Made by a program: the position numbers and the translations under genes
Origin: Streptomyces sp. HUAS CB01
GTDB taxonomy: Bacteria; Actinomycetota; Actinomycetes; Streptomycetales; Streptomycetaceae
Direction: 5' to 3'
Length of the DNA: 64,000 nucleotides
Assembly: GCF_030406905.1 (NCBI RefSeq)
Contig: NZ_CP129137.1
Coordinates: forward strand, 992,001-1,056,000
Notes under the pieces: model-generated
The model's database searches: none
What the model saw: the letters and a program-made list of their open reading frames with translations, nothing else
What the model was told of the DNA's origin: nothing
Shown here: positions 33,648 through 43,034 of the stretch, piece by piece
Layout: the number at the start of each line of letters is the position of its first letter
Numbering within the stretch: position 1 is the first letter of the stretch

Positions 33648-34529
33648 CTACGCCGTGAGGGCGGTGAGCTTGTCGGGGTTGCGGACGATGTAGACGCACT
33701 GGATGCGTCCGTCCCTGGCCTCGATCTGGACGACGGTGTCCGGCTTGCCCTCGGCCAGCACCAGCAGGCCGGGCGCGCCGTTGAGGTCGAGGATGCGGAA
33801 CTCCACGCCGGGGATGGGCTGCTGGGCCACGGCGAACAGGAAGCGCCCCACCTTGTCGGCGGATTCGATGACGCGCAGCGGCGCCTTCGCCTTCCCTCCG
33901 CTGTCGCCGACGAGCCGGACGTCGGGAGCGAGGAGGCTGAGCAGCGCGTCGAGGTCGCCGCCGGAGGCCGCGGCGAGGAACCGCTCGGTCAGGTCGCGGC
34001 GTTCGGCCGGGTCGACGTCGTACCGCGGCTTGCGCTCGTCGACATGGCGCCGGGCGCGTCCGGCGAGCTGCCGCACGGCCGCCTCGCTGCGGTCGAGGGT
34101 GGTGGCGATCTCGCCGTACGGGAAGCCGAACGCCTCCCGCAGCACGAACACCGCGCGCTCCAGGGGCGACAGGGACTCCAGCACCACGAGCACGGCGAAC
34201 GACACGGACTCCGTCAGCTCGGCGCGCTCGGCCGAGTCGGGGACGCTGTGCCCGGATCGGGTGGCGATGGGCTCGGGGAGCCAGGGGCCGACATAGGACT
34301 CACGCCGCGACTGTGCCTGCCGCAGCCGGTCGATGGCGAGCCGGGTCGTGATGCGTACGAGGTAGCCGCGCGGCTCGCGGACGTCGGAGCGGTCCTCCGC
34401 CGTCCACCGCAGCCAGGCTTCCTGCACCACGTCCTCGGCATCGGTGAAGCGGCCCAGCATGCGGTAGGCCACCCCCGTCAGCACGGAACGGTGGGCCTCG
34501 AAGACATCGGTCGCCGTATCGCCTGCCAC
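33648..34529 (-). CDS. ECF41-type RNA polymerase sigma factor with SnoaL-like tail
   Basis: 293 residues. Sigma region 2 (about 12-75: FEAHRSVLTGVAYRMLGRFTDAEDVVQEAWLRW) and region 4 (about 115-170: LSPLERAVFVLREAFGFPYGEIATTLDRSEAAVRQL) are followed by a SnoaL-like domain. The GDSGGKAKAP and RNPDKLTAL motifs in that tail mark the ECF41 group, where the tail replaces a separate anti-sigma factor. GTG 34529 fits family length; ATG 34592 is an alternative. Confidence 0.9.
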   Translation of the reverse strand: MAGDTATDVFEAHRSVLTGVAYRMLGRFTDAEDVVQEAWLRWTAEDRSDVREPRGYLVRITTRLAIDRLRQAQSRRESYVGPWLPEPIATRSGHSVPDSAERAELTESVSFAVLVVLESLSPLERAVFVLREAFGFPYGEIATTLDRSEAAVRQLAGRARRHVDERKPRYDVDPAERRDLTERFLAAASGGDLDALLSLLAPDVRLVGDSGGKAKAPLRVIESADKVGRFLFAVAQQPIPGVEFRILDLNGAPGLLVLAEGKPDTVVQIEARDGRIQCVYIVRNPDKLTALTA

Positions 34530-34814
34530 ATGCCCATCCCAGCCCACGGCAGCGGTGATGTCCAGGCGATCCCCGTGCGTCGCCGACCACATCGCGGCGG
34601 CGTGCACGGTCACGGTCGGCGCGGTCACAGGGGGCGCGGTCACGGACCGCCACCTGCGCGAGAGGGGCGGGGAGGGGTCGTCCGCCCGGGCCGGCGCCGG
34701 AGTTCCGGGCGCCCGTGGAGACGCATCCCGGCCCTCGCCCCTCTTGTCGAGGGTGCTACTGGGCGGTAATTGTTGCTGACAACGCGTATATGAAGTCACG
34801 TCAGGAGCGGCAGC

Positions 34815-35645
34815 ATGGTCTCGAAGATCTCTTTCACGGTCGATTCCCCCGGCGGGCCCCACACGCTGTCGGTGTCGTACGAACGCCAGGGCACGGGCGA
34901 ACCCCTGCTGCTGCTCCACGGCATCGGCCACCACTGGCAGGCGTGGGAGCCGGTGCTGCCGCTGCTCGCACCGGAACGCGACGTGATCGCGGTCGACCTC
35001 CCCGGCTTCGGCTCGTCCCCCGCGCTGCCGCACGGCATGTCGTACCACCTCTCCACCGTCGTCCCCGCGCTCGGCGCTCTCTGCGAGGCACTCGGCATCG
35101 AGCGGCCCCACGTCGCCGGCAACTCGCTCGGCGGGCTGCTCGCGCTGGAACTCGGCCGGGAGAAGCTCGTACGGTCCGTCACCGCCCTCTCCCCCGCCGG
35201 GTTCTGGACGGGGGCCGAGCGCCGGTACGCCTTCGGGACCCTGCTCGCCATGCGCCGCGGTGCCCGGATGGTGCCCGAGCCCGTGCTCGGCCGGCTGTCC
35301 CGCACCGCAGCCGGTCGGGCGGCGCTGACCAGCACCATCTACGCCCGCCCCGGGCGCCGTTCACCGCAGGCGGTCGTGGCCGAGACCCTGGCCCTCCGCG
35401 ACGCCACGGGCTTCCGTGAGACGCTCGACGCCGGCCGGCGGGTGCTGTTCGCCTCCGACGTGCCCGGTGTCCCCGTCACGGTCGCGTGGGGCACCCGGGA
35501 CCGCCTGCTGCTGCGCCGTCAGGGCATCAGGGCCAAGCGCGCCATCCCCGGTGCACGCCTCGTCCGGCTGCCGGGGTGCGGTCATGTGCCGATGAACGAC
35601 GATCCCGCGCTCGTCGCACGCGTCCTCCTCGACGGCAGCCGCTGA
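34815..35645 (+). CDS. Alpha/beta hydrolase
   Basis: 276 residues. Oxyanion segment LLLHGIGHHWQAWEP, nucleophile elbow GNSLGG, acid VAWGTRDRLL and catalytic His in GCGHVPMNDDP. Substrate unknown. It is divergent from the ECF41 sigma gene. ATG 34815 has AGGAG upstream. The 285-bp gap before it contains GTTG-CTGA-CAAC near 34773-34784 but nothing else notable. Confidence 0.9.
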   Translation: MVSKISFTVDSPGGPHTLSVSYERQGTGEPLLLLHGIGHHWQAWEPVLPLLAPERDVIAVDLPGFGSSPALPHGMSYHLSTVVPALGALCEALGIERPHVAGNSLGGLLALELGREKLVRSVTALSPAGFWTGAERRYAFGTLLAMRRGARMVPEPVLGRLSRTAAGRAALTSTIYARPGRRSPQAVVAETLALRDATGFRETLDAGRRVLFASDVPGVPVTVAWGTRDRLLLRRQGIRAKRAIPGARLVRLPGCGHVPMNDDPALVARVLLDGSR

Positions 35646-35689
35646 CCGGACCGGGCGCCGACAGGCCGCCGCCCACCGGGGCGCCGACG

Positions 35690-36177
35690 GCCGGGTGTTC
35701 ATGTGCGGTCCGCGTGCCGGCCTCCGTGGAGCGCCGGGCACGGGCGCGGCAGCGTCCACTGCCGTCAGGAGGCCCCAACGACGTCCTGCAACCGCCGTAC
35801 CAGTGCTGCGCGGTTCGCTCGCCGCGTCGGCGGCGCCCACCGTGGGCGCCGCCGCTCCCGCCCAGGCGCTGGGGGCAGGCCGAGTGCGGCGTGGGGCGTA
35901 CAGGCCGGCGATGTGACGGCGTCGTCGGGCCTGGTGTGAGTACGGTCGGACCGGCCGGCGAGGATGACCGTGGAGACGTCGGCCACCGAGTCGTTCCCCC
36001 GCGCGCACATGGCAGGCCCGCTGCTCGGGCAGGGGACCGACTTCACCGGGACGACCGCGCTGCACGGTCTGCCCCCGTGCGAACAGATCCACTACCGGGT
36101 GACCCTGGCCCGATCCCGACGACCCGCGGCGCACCGGGGAACCGGTGCACGGCACGTTCCGCACCGCTCCGGCGCGG
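35690..36177 (+). pseudogene. Broken PhoD-type alkaline phosphatase (N-terminal part)
   Basis: Three frames together give the N-terminus of a secreted PhoD-like phosphatase: VLRGSLAASAAPTVGAAAPA (Tat-like signal region), WGVQAGDVTASSGLV, then VRSDRPARMTVETSATESF, TDFTGTTALHGLPPCEQIHYRV and DPDDPRRTGEPVHGTFRTAP. Lesions: a frame change near 35870, TGG to TGA in LV-W-VRSD (35937-35939), and one extra C at 36109-36111. The gene stops matching after about 150 residues, so the whole catalytic part is lost. Confidence 0.72.
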
Positions 36178-37026
36178 CTCGCCGCTGCGGGTGATCTGAC
36201 GGCGGCCCGGCTCGCGGAGATGTCGGCTGCCGTGCTCCGCCGTACCGGGAGGAAGCCGGTCCGGGCCCGACTGGTCCTGCTCGGGGCGGATCCGAGGCGC
36301 GATCCCGACGCGGCCGCGGAACTGCTGCCGGGCGGGGCGGAGGCGTTCGGGCACGAGGGCACGGCGGTTCGGGAACGGGCGCTGAAGCTGGTGGCCCGCC
36401 ACACCGCCCCCCGGCGTGGCCGCGGCGGCCGGGCCGAGGAGCCGAGGAGGGAACTCGCCGGATTCGCACACCGGTTGAGTCCCGTGCGCGCGGCGCTGTT
36501 GCCGGAGTCGGCGAAGGCCGGCGGCCCCGCAGGTGAGGCTCTCCATCCGGCCCGTCCCACGGTCTCGGAGCCCGTCACGCCGAGGGCCGGCCGGCGGCCG
36601 TCGACGCCCTGCTCGTGCTCGCGGCTCGTGGTCAGCTCCGACGCAGGTCGGCTGGGACACGACGTTGCGGAGCTCGTCGCCCTTGGTACGGTCGAGCCGA
36701 ACCGGCTGGCGGATTCGGCCCGATCGGCCTCCGCGACCGGTGCGTACGCGACGACGTGGTCGGTACTGGGGGCGGCACTGCCCGGCCTGCAGGACGGCGG
36801 TGATCCACCGCGGGGCACGGGGGAGATTCCTTCCGTGGCCGCCGACTGCGTGGAGCGGTGCGGGGCGGCCGTGGGGGCGGTCCGCCCCGAGGAGCCCGCA
36901 GGCCTCCACGAGCCGGCCGCGCGGGGTGGCTCCTCCCGGCTGGTCGCCCACGCGGCCAGGCTGCTGACCGCCCTGCGTCATCGCCGTGATCCTTCAACGA
37001 CAGACTCGGGAGAAAGCGGGCCATAA
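36178..37026 (+). pseudogene. Truncated DUF6493-like gene fused to the PhoD remnant
   Basis: From about 36178 the frame switches to material resembling DUF6493 proteins (roughly 900 residues, helical repeats): KPVRARLVLLGADPRRDPDA, then AELLPGGAEAFGHEGTAVRERALKLVARH, and a tail with WSVLGAALPGLQDGG and VAADCVERCGAAVG. Only about 280 residues remain, the N-terminal half is missing and the middle is poor. No start codon of its own is convincing. The family name is from memory of Streptomyces homologues. Confidence 0.55.
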
Positions 37027-37102
37027 CATGCAAGAACCGGCCTTAACCCATCAGTCACAAAGCGTTCGTGATCAGGCAACACCACTCGGTCACAGTGATG
37101 GC

Positions 37103-38554
37103 ATGACTGACGTGAACTCCGTGAAGAGCACCCGCCGCCACCACTGGCGGCGGGATCTCGTCGAACTGGCAGCACTGTTCACCGCCGTCGCCGTGGCCGA
37201 CGCCATAGCGAACATGATCGCCCACGGTCCGGACGGCCCGTACCTGCTGGTCGCCTCGGCCGTCGCGCTCGTCGCCACGGCCGCGTTCCACACCTGGTGG
37301 GCACGCCGCCACAGCCATGCGCCTCCCACCGCCGATACCGGCGGTCCCGGAGCCACCGGCTCCGGGACCGCCGGCACGTCGGGCGCCACCGGCCCGGCCC
37401 ACCGGGAGACGGCCCTGTGGCGGATGCGGACGACCGTCCGGGACGAGCCGGGCAGTCTCGCCGCCCTGTGCACGGCCCTGGCCCGCCACCAGGTGGACAT
37501 CCTGACGCTGCAGACGCACCCCCTGGCGGACGGCACGGTCGACGAGTTCCTCCTGCGGGCACCCGCCGCCCTCCAGGCCCAGGAGATCACCCGGGCGGTC
37601 TCGGCCGCGGGCGGCGGCAGCACCTGGATCGAGCGCGCCGACGCCCACGACCTGGTCGACACCCCGACCCGGCTGCTGGGGCTCGCCACCCGCACCGCCC
37701 TCGACGCCGCCGAACTCCCGCTGGCACTGCGGCAGTTGCTCGGCCGCTGCACCATCCACTCGCTGCCCGCGGAAACCCTCGCGGGCCGGCCGACCGGCGA
37801 TCCGGTTCCGGAGGAGGGCGTCCTGGACGAGACCGTGATACGGCTGCGCGACCCGAACGGCGGCACGATCACGGTCGAGCGCGCCTATCTGCCCTTCACC
37901 CCGACCGAGTTCGCCCGGGCCCGTGCCCTCATCGAGCTGGACGCCCGCCTCGGCCCGCGCATCCCGCGCAGCCAGGACGTGCTGACGCTCCCGGAGGGCA
38001 ACGAGATCACCGTCCGCCGCGCGGACCAGGGCGATGTCGCCGCCGCCCGCGCGATGCACGACCGCTGCTCCGCCCGGACCCTCGGGCTGCGCTACCACGG
38101 GCCGGTCGGCGACGCGGACCGCTATCTCAACCATCTCCTCAGCCCGCGGTTCGGCCGCACGCTCGCCGTGGAGACCGCGTCCGGCCGGATCGTCGCCCTC
38201 GGCCATCTGCTCTGGGACGGCGACGAGACCGAGGTCGCGCTCCTCGTCGAGGACGAGTGGCAGCGCCGCGGCATCGGCGCCGAGCTGCTCGGCCGGCTGG
38301 TGGCGATGGCCGTCGAGGCGGGCTGCGAGAGCGTGTACGCCGTGACGCAGTCGTCCAACACCGGTATGGTCGCGGCCATGCGCGGGCTCGGCCTCCCGCT
38401 CGACTACCAGATCGAGGAGGGCACCCTCGTGATCACCGCGCGGCTGGACGCGGCTCCGGTGCGCTCACGGCTTCCGTACGAGGCACCGCGTGCACTGCCC
38501 CAGGAACGGGAGCTCGCCCCCGAGCGGCCCGAGCGGGGCCGCGCCGAGCGCTGA
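37103..38554 (+). CDS. Membrane-anchored ACT-domain / GNAT acetyltransferase
   Basis: 483 residues from ATG 37103. Two membrane segments (about 20-42, LVELAALFTAVAVADAIANM, and 52-70, LVASAVALVATAAFHTWWAR) are followed by a Gly/Ala linker, an ACT-like domain (about 105-180: RTTVRDEPGSLAALCTALAR), a middle domain, and a GNAT domain (about 295-445) with the acetyl-CoA loop EDEWQRRGIGAELLGRLVAM. The ACT part suggests control by an amino acid. The last 40 residues overlap the opposite-strand PLP gene. Confidence 0.83.
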   Translation: MTDVNSVKSTRRHHWRRDLVELAALFTAVAVADAIANMIAHGPDGPYLLVASAVALVATAAFHTWWARRHSHAPPTADTGGPGATGSGTAGTSGATGPAHRETALWRMRTTVRDEPGSLAALCTALARHQVDILTLQTHPLADGTVDEFLLRAPAALQAQEITRAVSAAGGGSTWIERADAHDLVDTPTRLLGLATRTALDAAELPLALRQLLGRCTIHSLPAETLAGRPTGDPVPEEGVLDETVIRLRDPNGGTITVERAYLPFTPTEFARARALIELDARLGPRIPRSQDVLTLPEGNEITVRRADQGDVAAARAMHDRCSARTLGLRYHGPVGDADRYLNHLLSPRFGRTLAVETASGRIVALGHLLWDGDETEVALLVEDEWQRRGIGAELLGRLVAMAVEAGCESVYAVTQSSNTGMVAAMRGLGLPLDYQIEEGTLVITARLDAAPVRSRLPYEAPRALPQERELAPERPERGRAER

Positions 38555-39692
38555 GCGCCTCGCAGAGATCGGACCAGAGGTCCTCGACGTCCTCCAGGCC
38601 GACCGACATCCGCAGCAGCCGGTCGCTGACGCCCGCGGCACGCCGGTCTCCCTCGGCCACGATCCGGTGGCTGATGGAGGCCGGGTGCTGGATCAGCGAG
38701 TCGACGCTGCCGAGGCTGACGGCGGGGGTGATGAGCCGGACACCGGCGATCACGTCCCGGGGGTCCCCGTACACCTCGAAGGAGACCATGGCGCCGCCGA
38801 CCGAGGGGTAGTGGACCCGGGCGACCCGCGGATCCGCGGCGAGCCGGCGGGCGAGGTCGGCGGCGGTGGTCGACGCGGCCCGGACCCGCACCGGCAGCGT
38901 GGACAGGCCTCGGAGCAGCAGATAGCCGGCCATCGGGTGCAGCACTCCGCCGGTCGCGAAGCGCACCTGACGCAGCGCGGCGGCGAACTCCTCGTCACAG
39001 GCGACGACGCCGCCCATCACATCGCCGTGCCCCCCGAGGTACTTGGTCGCGCTGTGCAGCACGATCCGGGCTCCGTGCTCCACGGGCCGCTGGAGCACGG
39101 GCGTGGCGAAGGTGTTGTCGACGAGCAGCGGGACCGAGCCGCAGGAGTGCGCGAGCGCGGCGATGTCGGTCTCGGCCAGGGTCGGGTTGGCGGGGGTCTC
39201 GACCATCACCAGACCGGTGTCGGGCCGGATCGCGGCGGCGACGCCCGCCGGGTCCGTCCAGGTCACCTCGGTGCCGAGCAGTCCACCGTCCAGCAGATGG
39301 TCGCTGCAGCCGTACAGCGGCCGGACCGCCACCACGTGGCGCAGCCCCATCGAGGCCCTGACCAGCAGAACCGCGGTCAGGGCGGCCATGCCGCTGGCGA
39401 ACGCCACCGCACTCTCCGTGCCCTCGAGCCGGGCCAGCGCGGTCTCGAAACGGGCCGTCGTCGGGTTGTCGAGACGGGCGTAGACGGGCGGCCCGTCCAG
39501 CCGCCCGCCGGTGGTGGCGAACGCGTCGATGCGCGCCGCCTCCGCCTCGACGTCGTACGAGGGGTAGGTGGTGGACAGGTCGATCGGTGCGGCGTGCAGA
39601 CCGAGCTCCACGAGATCCTCGCGTCCGGCGTGCACGGCTTCGGTGGCGAGCGCCCTGGTGGGTGCGGGGGCGTTCGAGGCGGCGATATCCAT
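38433..39692 (-). CDS. Trans-sulfuration PLP enzyme (methionine gamma-lyase/cystathionine gamma-lyase type)
   Basis: 419 residues from ATG 39692; ATG 39710 is an alternative. Cys/Met metabolism PLP fold: [62 protein letters not shown] and the PLP lysine in [16 protein letters not shown]. The C-terminal end of the fold is [17 protein letters not shown], after which about 40 Pro/Arg-rich residues overlap the neighbouring gene. It is divergent from an Lrp regulator, which suggests amino-acid catabolism. Confidence 0.88.
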   Translation of the reverse strand: MDIAASNAPAPTRALATEAVHAGREDLVELGLHAAPIDLSTTYPSYDVEAEAARIDAFATTGGRLDGPPVYARLDNPTTARFETALARLEGTESAVAFASGMAALTAVLLVRASMGLRHVVAVRPLYGCSDHLLDGGLLGTEVTWTDPAGVAAAIRPDTGLVMVETPANPTLAETDIAALAHSCGSVPLLVDNTFATPVLQRPVEHGARIVLHSATKYLGGHGDVMGGVVACDEEFAAALRQVRFATGGVLHPMAGYLLLRGLSTLPVRVRAASTTAADLARRLAADPRVARVHYPSVGGAMVSFEVYGDPRDVIAGVRLITPAVSLGSVDSLIQHPASISHRIVAEGDRRAAGVSDRLLRMSVGLEDVEDLWSDLCEALSARRGPARAARGRAPVPGAVHAVPRTEAVSAPEPRPAAR

Positions 39693-39711
39693 GGCGCGCA
39701 CTCTGAACAAT

Positions 39712-39744
39712 TACCGGGTGGTAGGGCGATCACTCCGTGCTACG
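39712..39744. promoter_or_regulatory. Divergent promoter with Lrp-site candidate
   Basis: TACC-GGGT-GGTA (39712-39723) is an inverted repeat in the 60-bp gap between the PLP enzyme and the Lrp gene. TACGTT (39739-39744) ends 8 bp before the Lrp ATG with no ribosome site, pointing to a leaderless mRNA. Confidence 0.5.
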
Positions 39745-39752
39745 TTCGGGCC

Positions 39753-40262
39753 ATGGCCGATTCTGTCGCTCTCGACCCGGTCGATCTGCACATACTGCGC
39801 ATCCTGCAGAACGACGCCCGGACCACCTACCGGGAGGTGGCCGCCGAGGTGGGCGTCGCTCCCTCCACCTGCCTGGACCGGGTGAGCCGGCTGCGCCGCA
39901 GCGGGATCATCCTCGGGCACCAGCTACGACTCGATCCAGCCAAACTCGGAAGGGGTCTCGAGGCGCTTCTGATGGTCCAGGTACGACCGCACCGGAGGGA
40001 ACTGATCGGTCCGTTCGTCGAGCGGATCCGGGCGCTGCCGGAGTCACGTGCGCTCTTCCACCTGACGGGCCCCGACGACTATCTGGTGCATGTCGCCGTG
40101 ACCGGCGCGGCGGACCTGCAGCGGCTGGTGCTCGACGAGTTCACGGCGCGGCGTGAAGTCGCCCGTGTGGAGACCCGTCTGATCTTCCAGCAGTGGGAGT
40201 GCGGACCTCTGCTCCCACCTGCTCAAGAACCCACCAGGCATGCTCATTTGTCAGCCGACTGA
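39753..40262 (+). CDS. Lrp/AsnC-family regulator
   Basis: 169 residues. Helix-turn-helix about 8-55 (LDPVDLHILRILQNDARTTY, then REVAAEVGVAPSTCLDRVSRL) and RAM effector domain about 70-145 (ALFHLTGPDDYLVHVAVTGAADLQRLV). Divergent from the trans-sulfuration enzyme, its likely target. The last 20 residues are variable. Confidence 0.93.
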   Translation: MADSVALDPVDLHILRILQNDARTTYREVAAEVGVAPSTCLDRVSRLRRSGIILGHQLRLDPAKLGRGLEALLMVQVRPHRRELIGPFVERIRALPESRALFHLTGPDDYLVHVAVTGAADLQRLVLDEFTARREVARVETRLIFQQWECGPLLPPAQEPTRHAHLSAD

Positions 40263-40320
40263 GGCGTCGTGAGATCGCTCGGTGATGACGCCGGGCCCTC
40301 GCTCGTACCAGGATGAGCGC

Positions 40321-42009
40321 ATGCCAGAGACACCGAGCAGCGCGCTGCCCCGCCAGGTCGCCGACGCCTACGTCGACGCACTCATCGCCCTCGACCCGAT
40401 CACCGGTACCTACCTGGGAGTCCCGGAGAGCGCGGGCCGCCTCCCCGACTTCTCCCCGGCCGGCCAGGAGGCCGTGGCCGAACTCGCCCGCGCGACGCTC
40501 GTCCGGCTCGACGAGGCGGAGAAGCTTCCCGGCGCCGACTCGGACGCGGAGCGGCGCTGCGGCCGTCTGCTGCGCGAACGGCTCACCGCCGAACTCGCCG
40601 TGCACGATGCCGAGGAGGGCCTGCGCACCGTCAGCAATCTGCGCTCCCCCGCCCACGCCGTGCGCAATGTCTTCACCGTGATGCCGACCGCGTCGAAGGA
40701 GGACTGGACGGCTGTGGCGGAGCGGCTGCGGGCCGTCCCGGACTCCCTCGAGGGCTACCGTGCCTCACTGGCCCTCGGGCTGGAGCGCAAGCTCCCCGCC
40801 GGTCCGCGGCCCACGGCCGCCTTCGTCGCGCAGCTCGACGAGTGGACGGGCAGGCCGGACGGGCGCGGCTGGTTCGAGGACTTCGTCACGGCCGGTCCGG
40901 ACGAACTGCGTGCCGAGCTCGACACCGCCGCGGGCCTCGCCACCTCGGCCTTCCGCTCGCTGCGCGACTGGATGCGCGACGTGTACGCCCCCGCGATCGA
41001 GGGGTCCCCCGACACGGTGGGGCGCGAGCGCTACGCCCGCTGGGTCCGCTTCTTCAACGGTACGGATCTCGATCTCGATGAGGCGTACGCGTACGGCTGG
41101 TCCGAGTACCACCGGCTGCTCGAGGAGATGAAGACCGAGGCGGACAAGATCCTTCCGGGCTCGGGTCCCTGGGAGGCGCTGGCCCACCTCGACGTGCACG
41201 GCACCCACATCGAAGGGGTCGAGGAAGTCCGCGAGTGGCTGCAGAAGCTCATGGACGAGGCGATCGAGGCCCTGGACGGCACGCATTTCGAACTCGCCGA
41301 GCGGGTGCGGGTGGTGGAGTCCCGCATCGCGCCCCCGGGCAGCGCGGCCGCCCCCTACTACACGGGCCCGTCCGAGGACTTCTCGCGCCCGGGACGGACC
41401 TGGCTGCCGACCATGGGCGAGACCCGCTTCCCCGTGTACGACCTGGTCTCCACCTGGTACCACGAGGGTGTACCGGGGCACCATCTGCAGATCGCGCAGT
41501 GGGTCCACGTCGCCGACGACCTGTCGCGGTACCAGGCGACCGTCGGCGGGGTGAGCGCCAACGCGGAGGGCTGGGCGCTGTACGCCGAGCGGCTCATGGA
41601 CGAACTCGGCTTCCTGCCGGACGCCGAGCGCCGGCTGGGCTATCTGGACGCCCAGATGATGCGGGCCTGCCGGGTGATCGTCGACATCGGCATGCACCTG
41701 GAGCTGGAGATCCCCCCGGAGTCGCCGTTCCACCCCGGCGAGCGCTGGACGCCGGAGCTGGCCGAGGAGTTCTTCGGCCGGCACAGCGGACGGCCCGCGG
41801 ACTTCGTCGAGAGCGAGCTGACGCGTTATCTCTCCATGCCGGCGCAGGCGATCGGCTACAAGCTGGGCGAGCGGGCCTGGCTGCTGGGGAGGGAGCGAGC
41901 CAGGGCGGCGCACGGGGACGCGTTCGACGCGAAGGCGTGGCACATGGCGGCGCTGTCGCAGGGCCCGCTGGGGCTGGACGACCTGGTGGACGAACTCTCG
42001 AAGCTCTGA
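40321..42009 (+). CDS. DUF885 family zinc-peptidase-like protein
   Basis: 562 residues. DUF885 proteins resemble thermolysin-clan metallopeptidases; the motif HEGVPGHHLQIAQ (HExxxGHH) at about residue 382 and the distal NAEGWALYAERLMDELG (Glu-rich helix) supply the metal site. No signal peptide. ATG 40321 has CCAGGA 7 bp upstream; the same bases could be a -10 box (CAGGAT), so it may be leaderless. Confidence 0.9.
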   Translation: MPETPSSALPRQVADAYVDALIALDPITGTYLGVPESAGRLPDFSPAGQEAVAELARATLVRLDEAEKLPGADSDAERRCGRLLRERLTAELAVHDAEEGLRTVSNLRSPAHAVRNVFTVMPTASKEDWTAVAERLRAVPDSLEGYRASLALGLERKLPAGPRPTAAFVAQLDEWTGRPDGRGWFEDFVTAGPDELRAELDTAAGLATSAFRSLRDWMRDVYAPAIEGSPDTVGRERYARWVRFFNGTDLDLDEAYAYGWSEYHRLLEEMKTEADKILPGSGPWEALAHLDVHGTHIEGVEEVREWLQKLMDEAIEALDGTHFELAERVRVVESRIAPPGSAAAPYYTGPSEDFSRPGRTWLPTMGETRFPVYDLVSTWYHEGVPGHHLQIAQWVHVADDLSRYQATVGGVSANAEGWALYAERLMDELGFLPDAERRLGYLDAQMMRACRVIVDIGMHLELEIPPESPFHPGERWTPELAEEFFGRHSGRPADFVESELTRYLSMPAQAIGYKLGERAWLLGRERARAAHGDAFDAKAWHMAALSQGPLGLDDLVDELSKL

Positions 42010-42025
42010 CGGCAGGCGTCCCGTC

Positions 42026-42080
42026 GCACCGGCCGGCCGTACGGGCCGCCGGGCGGTCCGCCCGTGCGGCCGGCCGGTGC
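42026..42080. terminator. Very strong hairpin between convergent genes
   Basis: A 14-bp perfect outer stem (GCACCGGCCGGCCG at 42026-42039 with 42067-42080) continues inward with ACGGG/CCCGT, about 20 paired bases in all. It lies 17 bp after the DUF885 stop and 44 bp from the SDR stop. Confidence 0.85.
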
Positions 42081-42123
42081 GGATCCGGCGGTGCGGCGGA
42101 AGCCGGGGACGCCGCCGCACCCG

Positions 42124-42978
42124 TCAGGCGCGGCGGAAGCCGCCTTCCGAGTCGACGACCTGTCCCGTGACCCACTCGGCCTCGTCCGTCGCCAGCCAGG
42201 CGATGAGCCGTGCCGGGTCGTCCGGCATGCCCCAGCGTCCGGCGGGGAAGCACGCGGCGACCGCCTCGTACGCCTCGCCCGTGAGGTAGTCCGTGTCGAC
42301 GGGGCCGGGGTTGACGGTGTTCACGGTGACGGAGTGCTCCGCGAGAGCGGTGGCGAGGGTCCTGGTCGCGGAGGCGAGGGCACCCTTGGCGAGGGCGTAG
42401 GCGACCTCGTACGGCATTCCGCCGCCGATGTCCTGGCCCGAGGTCATCATCACGACCCGGCCGCCCGGCGTGCGCGGGGGGAGGGCCGCACGCAGCCGCG
42501 CGTACGCCTGCACCAGCAGCACCACGGACCGGGTGTCCACGGCCCAGTGGGCGTCCAGCATCGCCGCGTCGACGGTGTCGAGGGTGCCGTCGCGGCCGCT
42601 GAGCGCGTGGTTGGCGACGAGGATGTCGACCCGGCCGCCGAGTGCCTCGGCCGCGCGCGTCAGCAGTTCCCCCGGTGCGGCCGGGTCCGAGAGGTCGCCG
42701 GGCCCGTGGACCACCCGTGCCGCGGGGTCGGCGAGCACCTCGCGCACGGCGTCTGCGACCGCCTCGGGACCGCCCGGGTCGGCGCCCCAGGCCTGGGTCT
42801 CGTCGTGCGGGACGTGGTGGTGCAGATAGACGCTCGCGCCGAGGGCGGCGAGCCTGCGGGCGACGGCGAATCCGATGCCGCCGCGGCGACTGGCACCCGT
42901 GACGAGGGCCGTCCTGCCGCGCAGTGGAACGGGGTCACGCCGGAGGTCCGCCGCGGTGGGATGAGGGAGCTGGGGCAT
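42124..42978 (-). CDS. Short-chain dehydrogenase/reductase
   Basis: 284 residues. Cofactor motif TGASRRGGIGFAVARRLA, LVANHALSG (NNAG equivalent), and catalytic Ser...YALAK (MMTSGQDIGG, EVAYALAKGALASATR). C-terminal QVVDSEGGFRR is typical. Substrate unknown. ATG 42978. Confidence 0.9.
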   Translation of the reverse strand: MPQLPHPTAADLRRDPVPLRGRTALVTGASRRGGIGFAVARRLAALGASVYLHHHVPHDETQAWGADPGGPEAVADAVREVLADPAARVVHGPGDLSDPAAPGELLTRAAEALGGRVDILVANHALSGRDGTLDTVDAAMLDAHWAVDTRSVVLLVQAYARLRAALPPRTPGGRVVMMTSGQDIGGGMPYEVAYALAKGALASATRTLATALAEHSVTVNTVNPGPVDTDYLTGEAYEAVAACFPAGRWGMPDDPARLIAWLATDEAEWVTGQVVDSEGGFRRA

Positions 42979-43034
42979 GGCAGCCCATCCTGGCCCGGGC
43001 TGTGCGTGCTGTCATCCGGGTTTCCGGCCGGGCG

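Noticed and set aside
34777..34802. TGACAAC-n15-CGTC before the alpha/beta hydrolase as an ECF41 promoter
   Set aside because: The -35 part matches poorly and the transcription start would fall inside the ribosome site.
36043..36981. Minus-strand 312-residue frame opposite the DUF6493 fragment
   Set aside because: Arg/Gly/Pro-rich shadow without motif; the plus strand carries family-like sequence.
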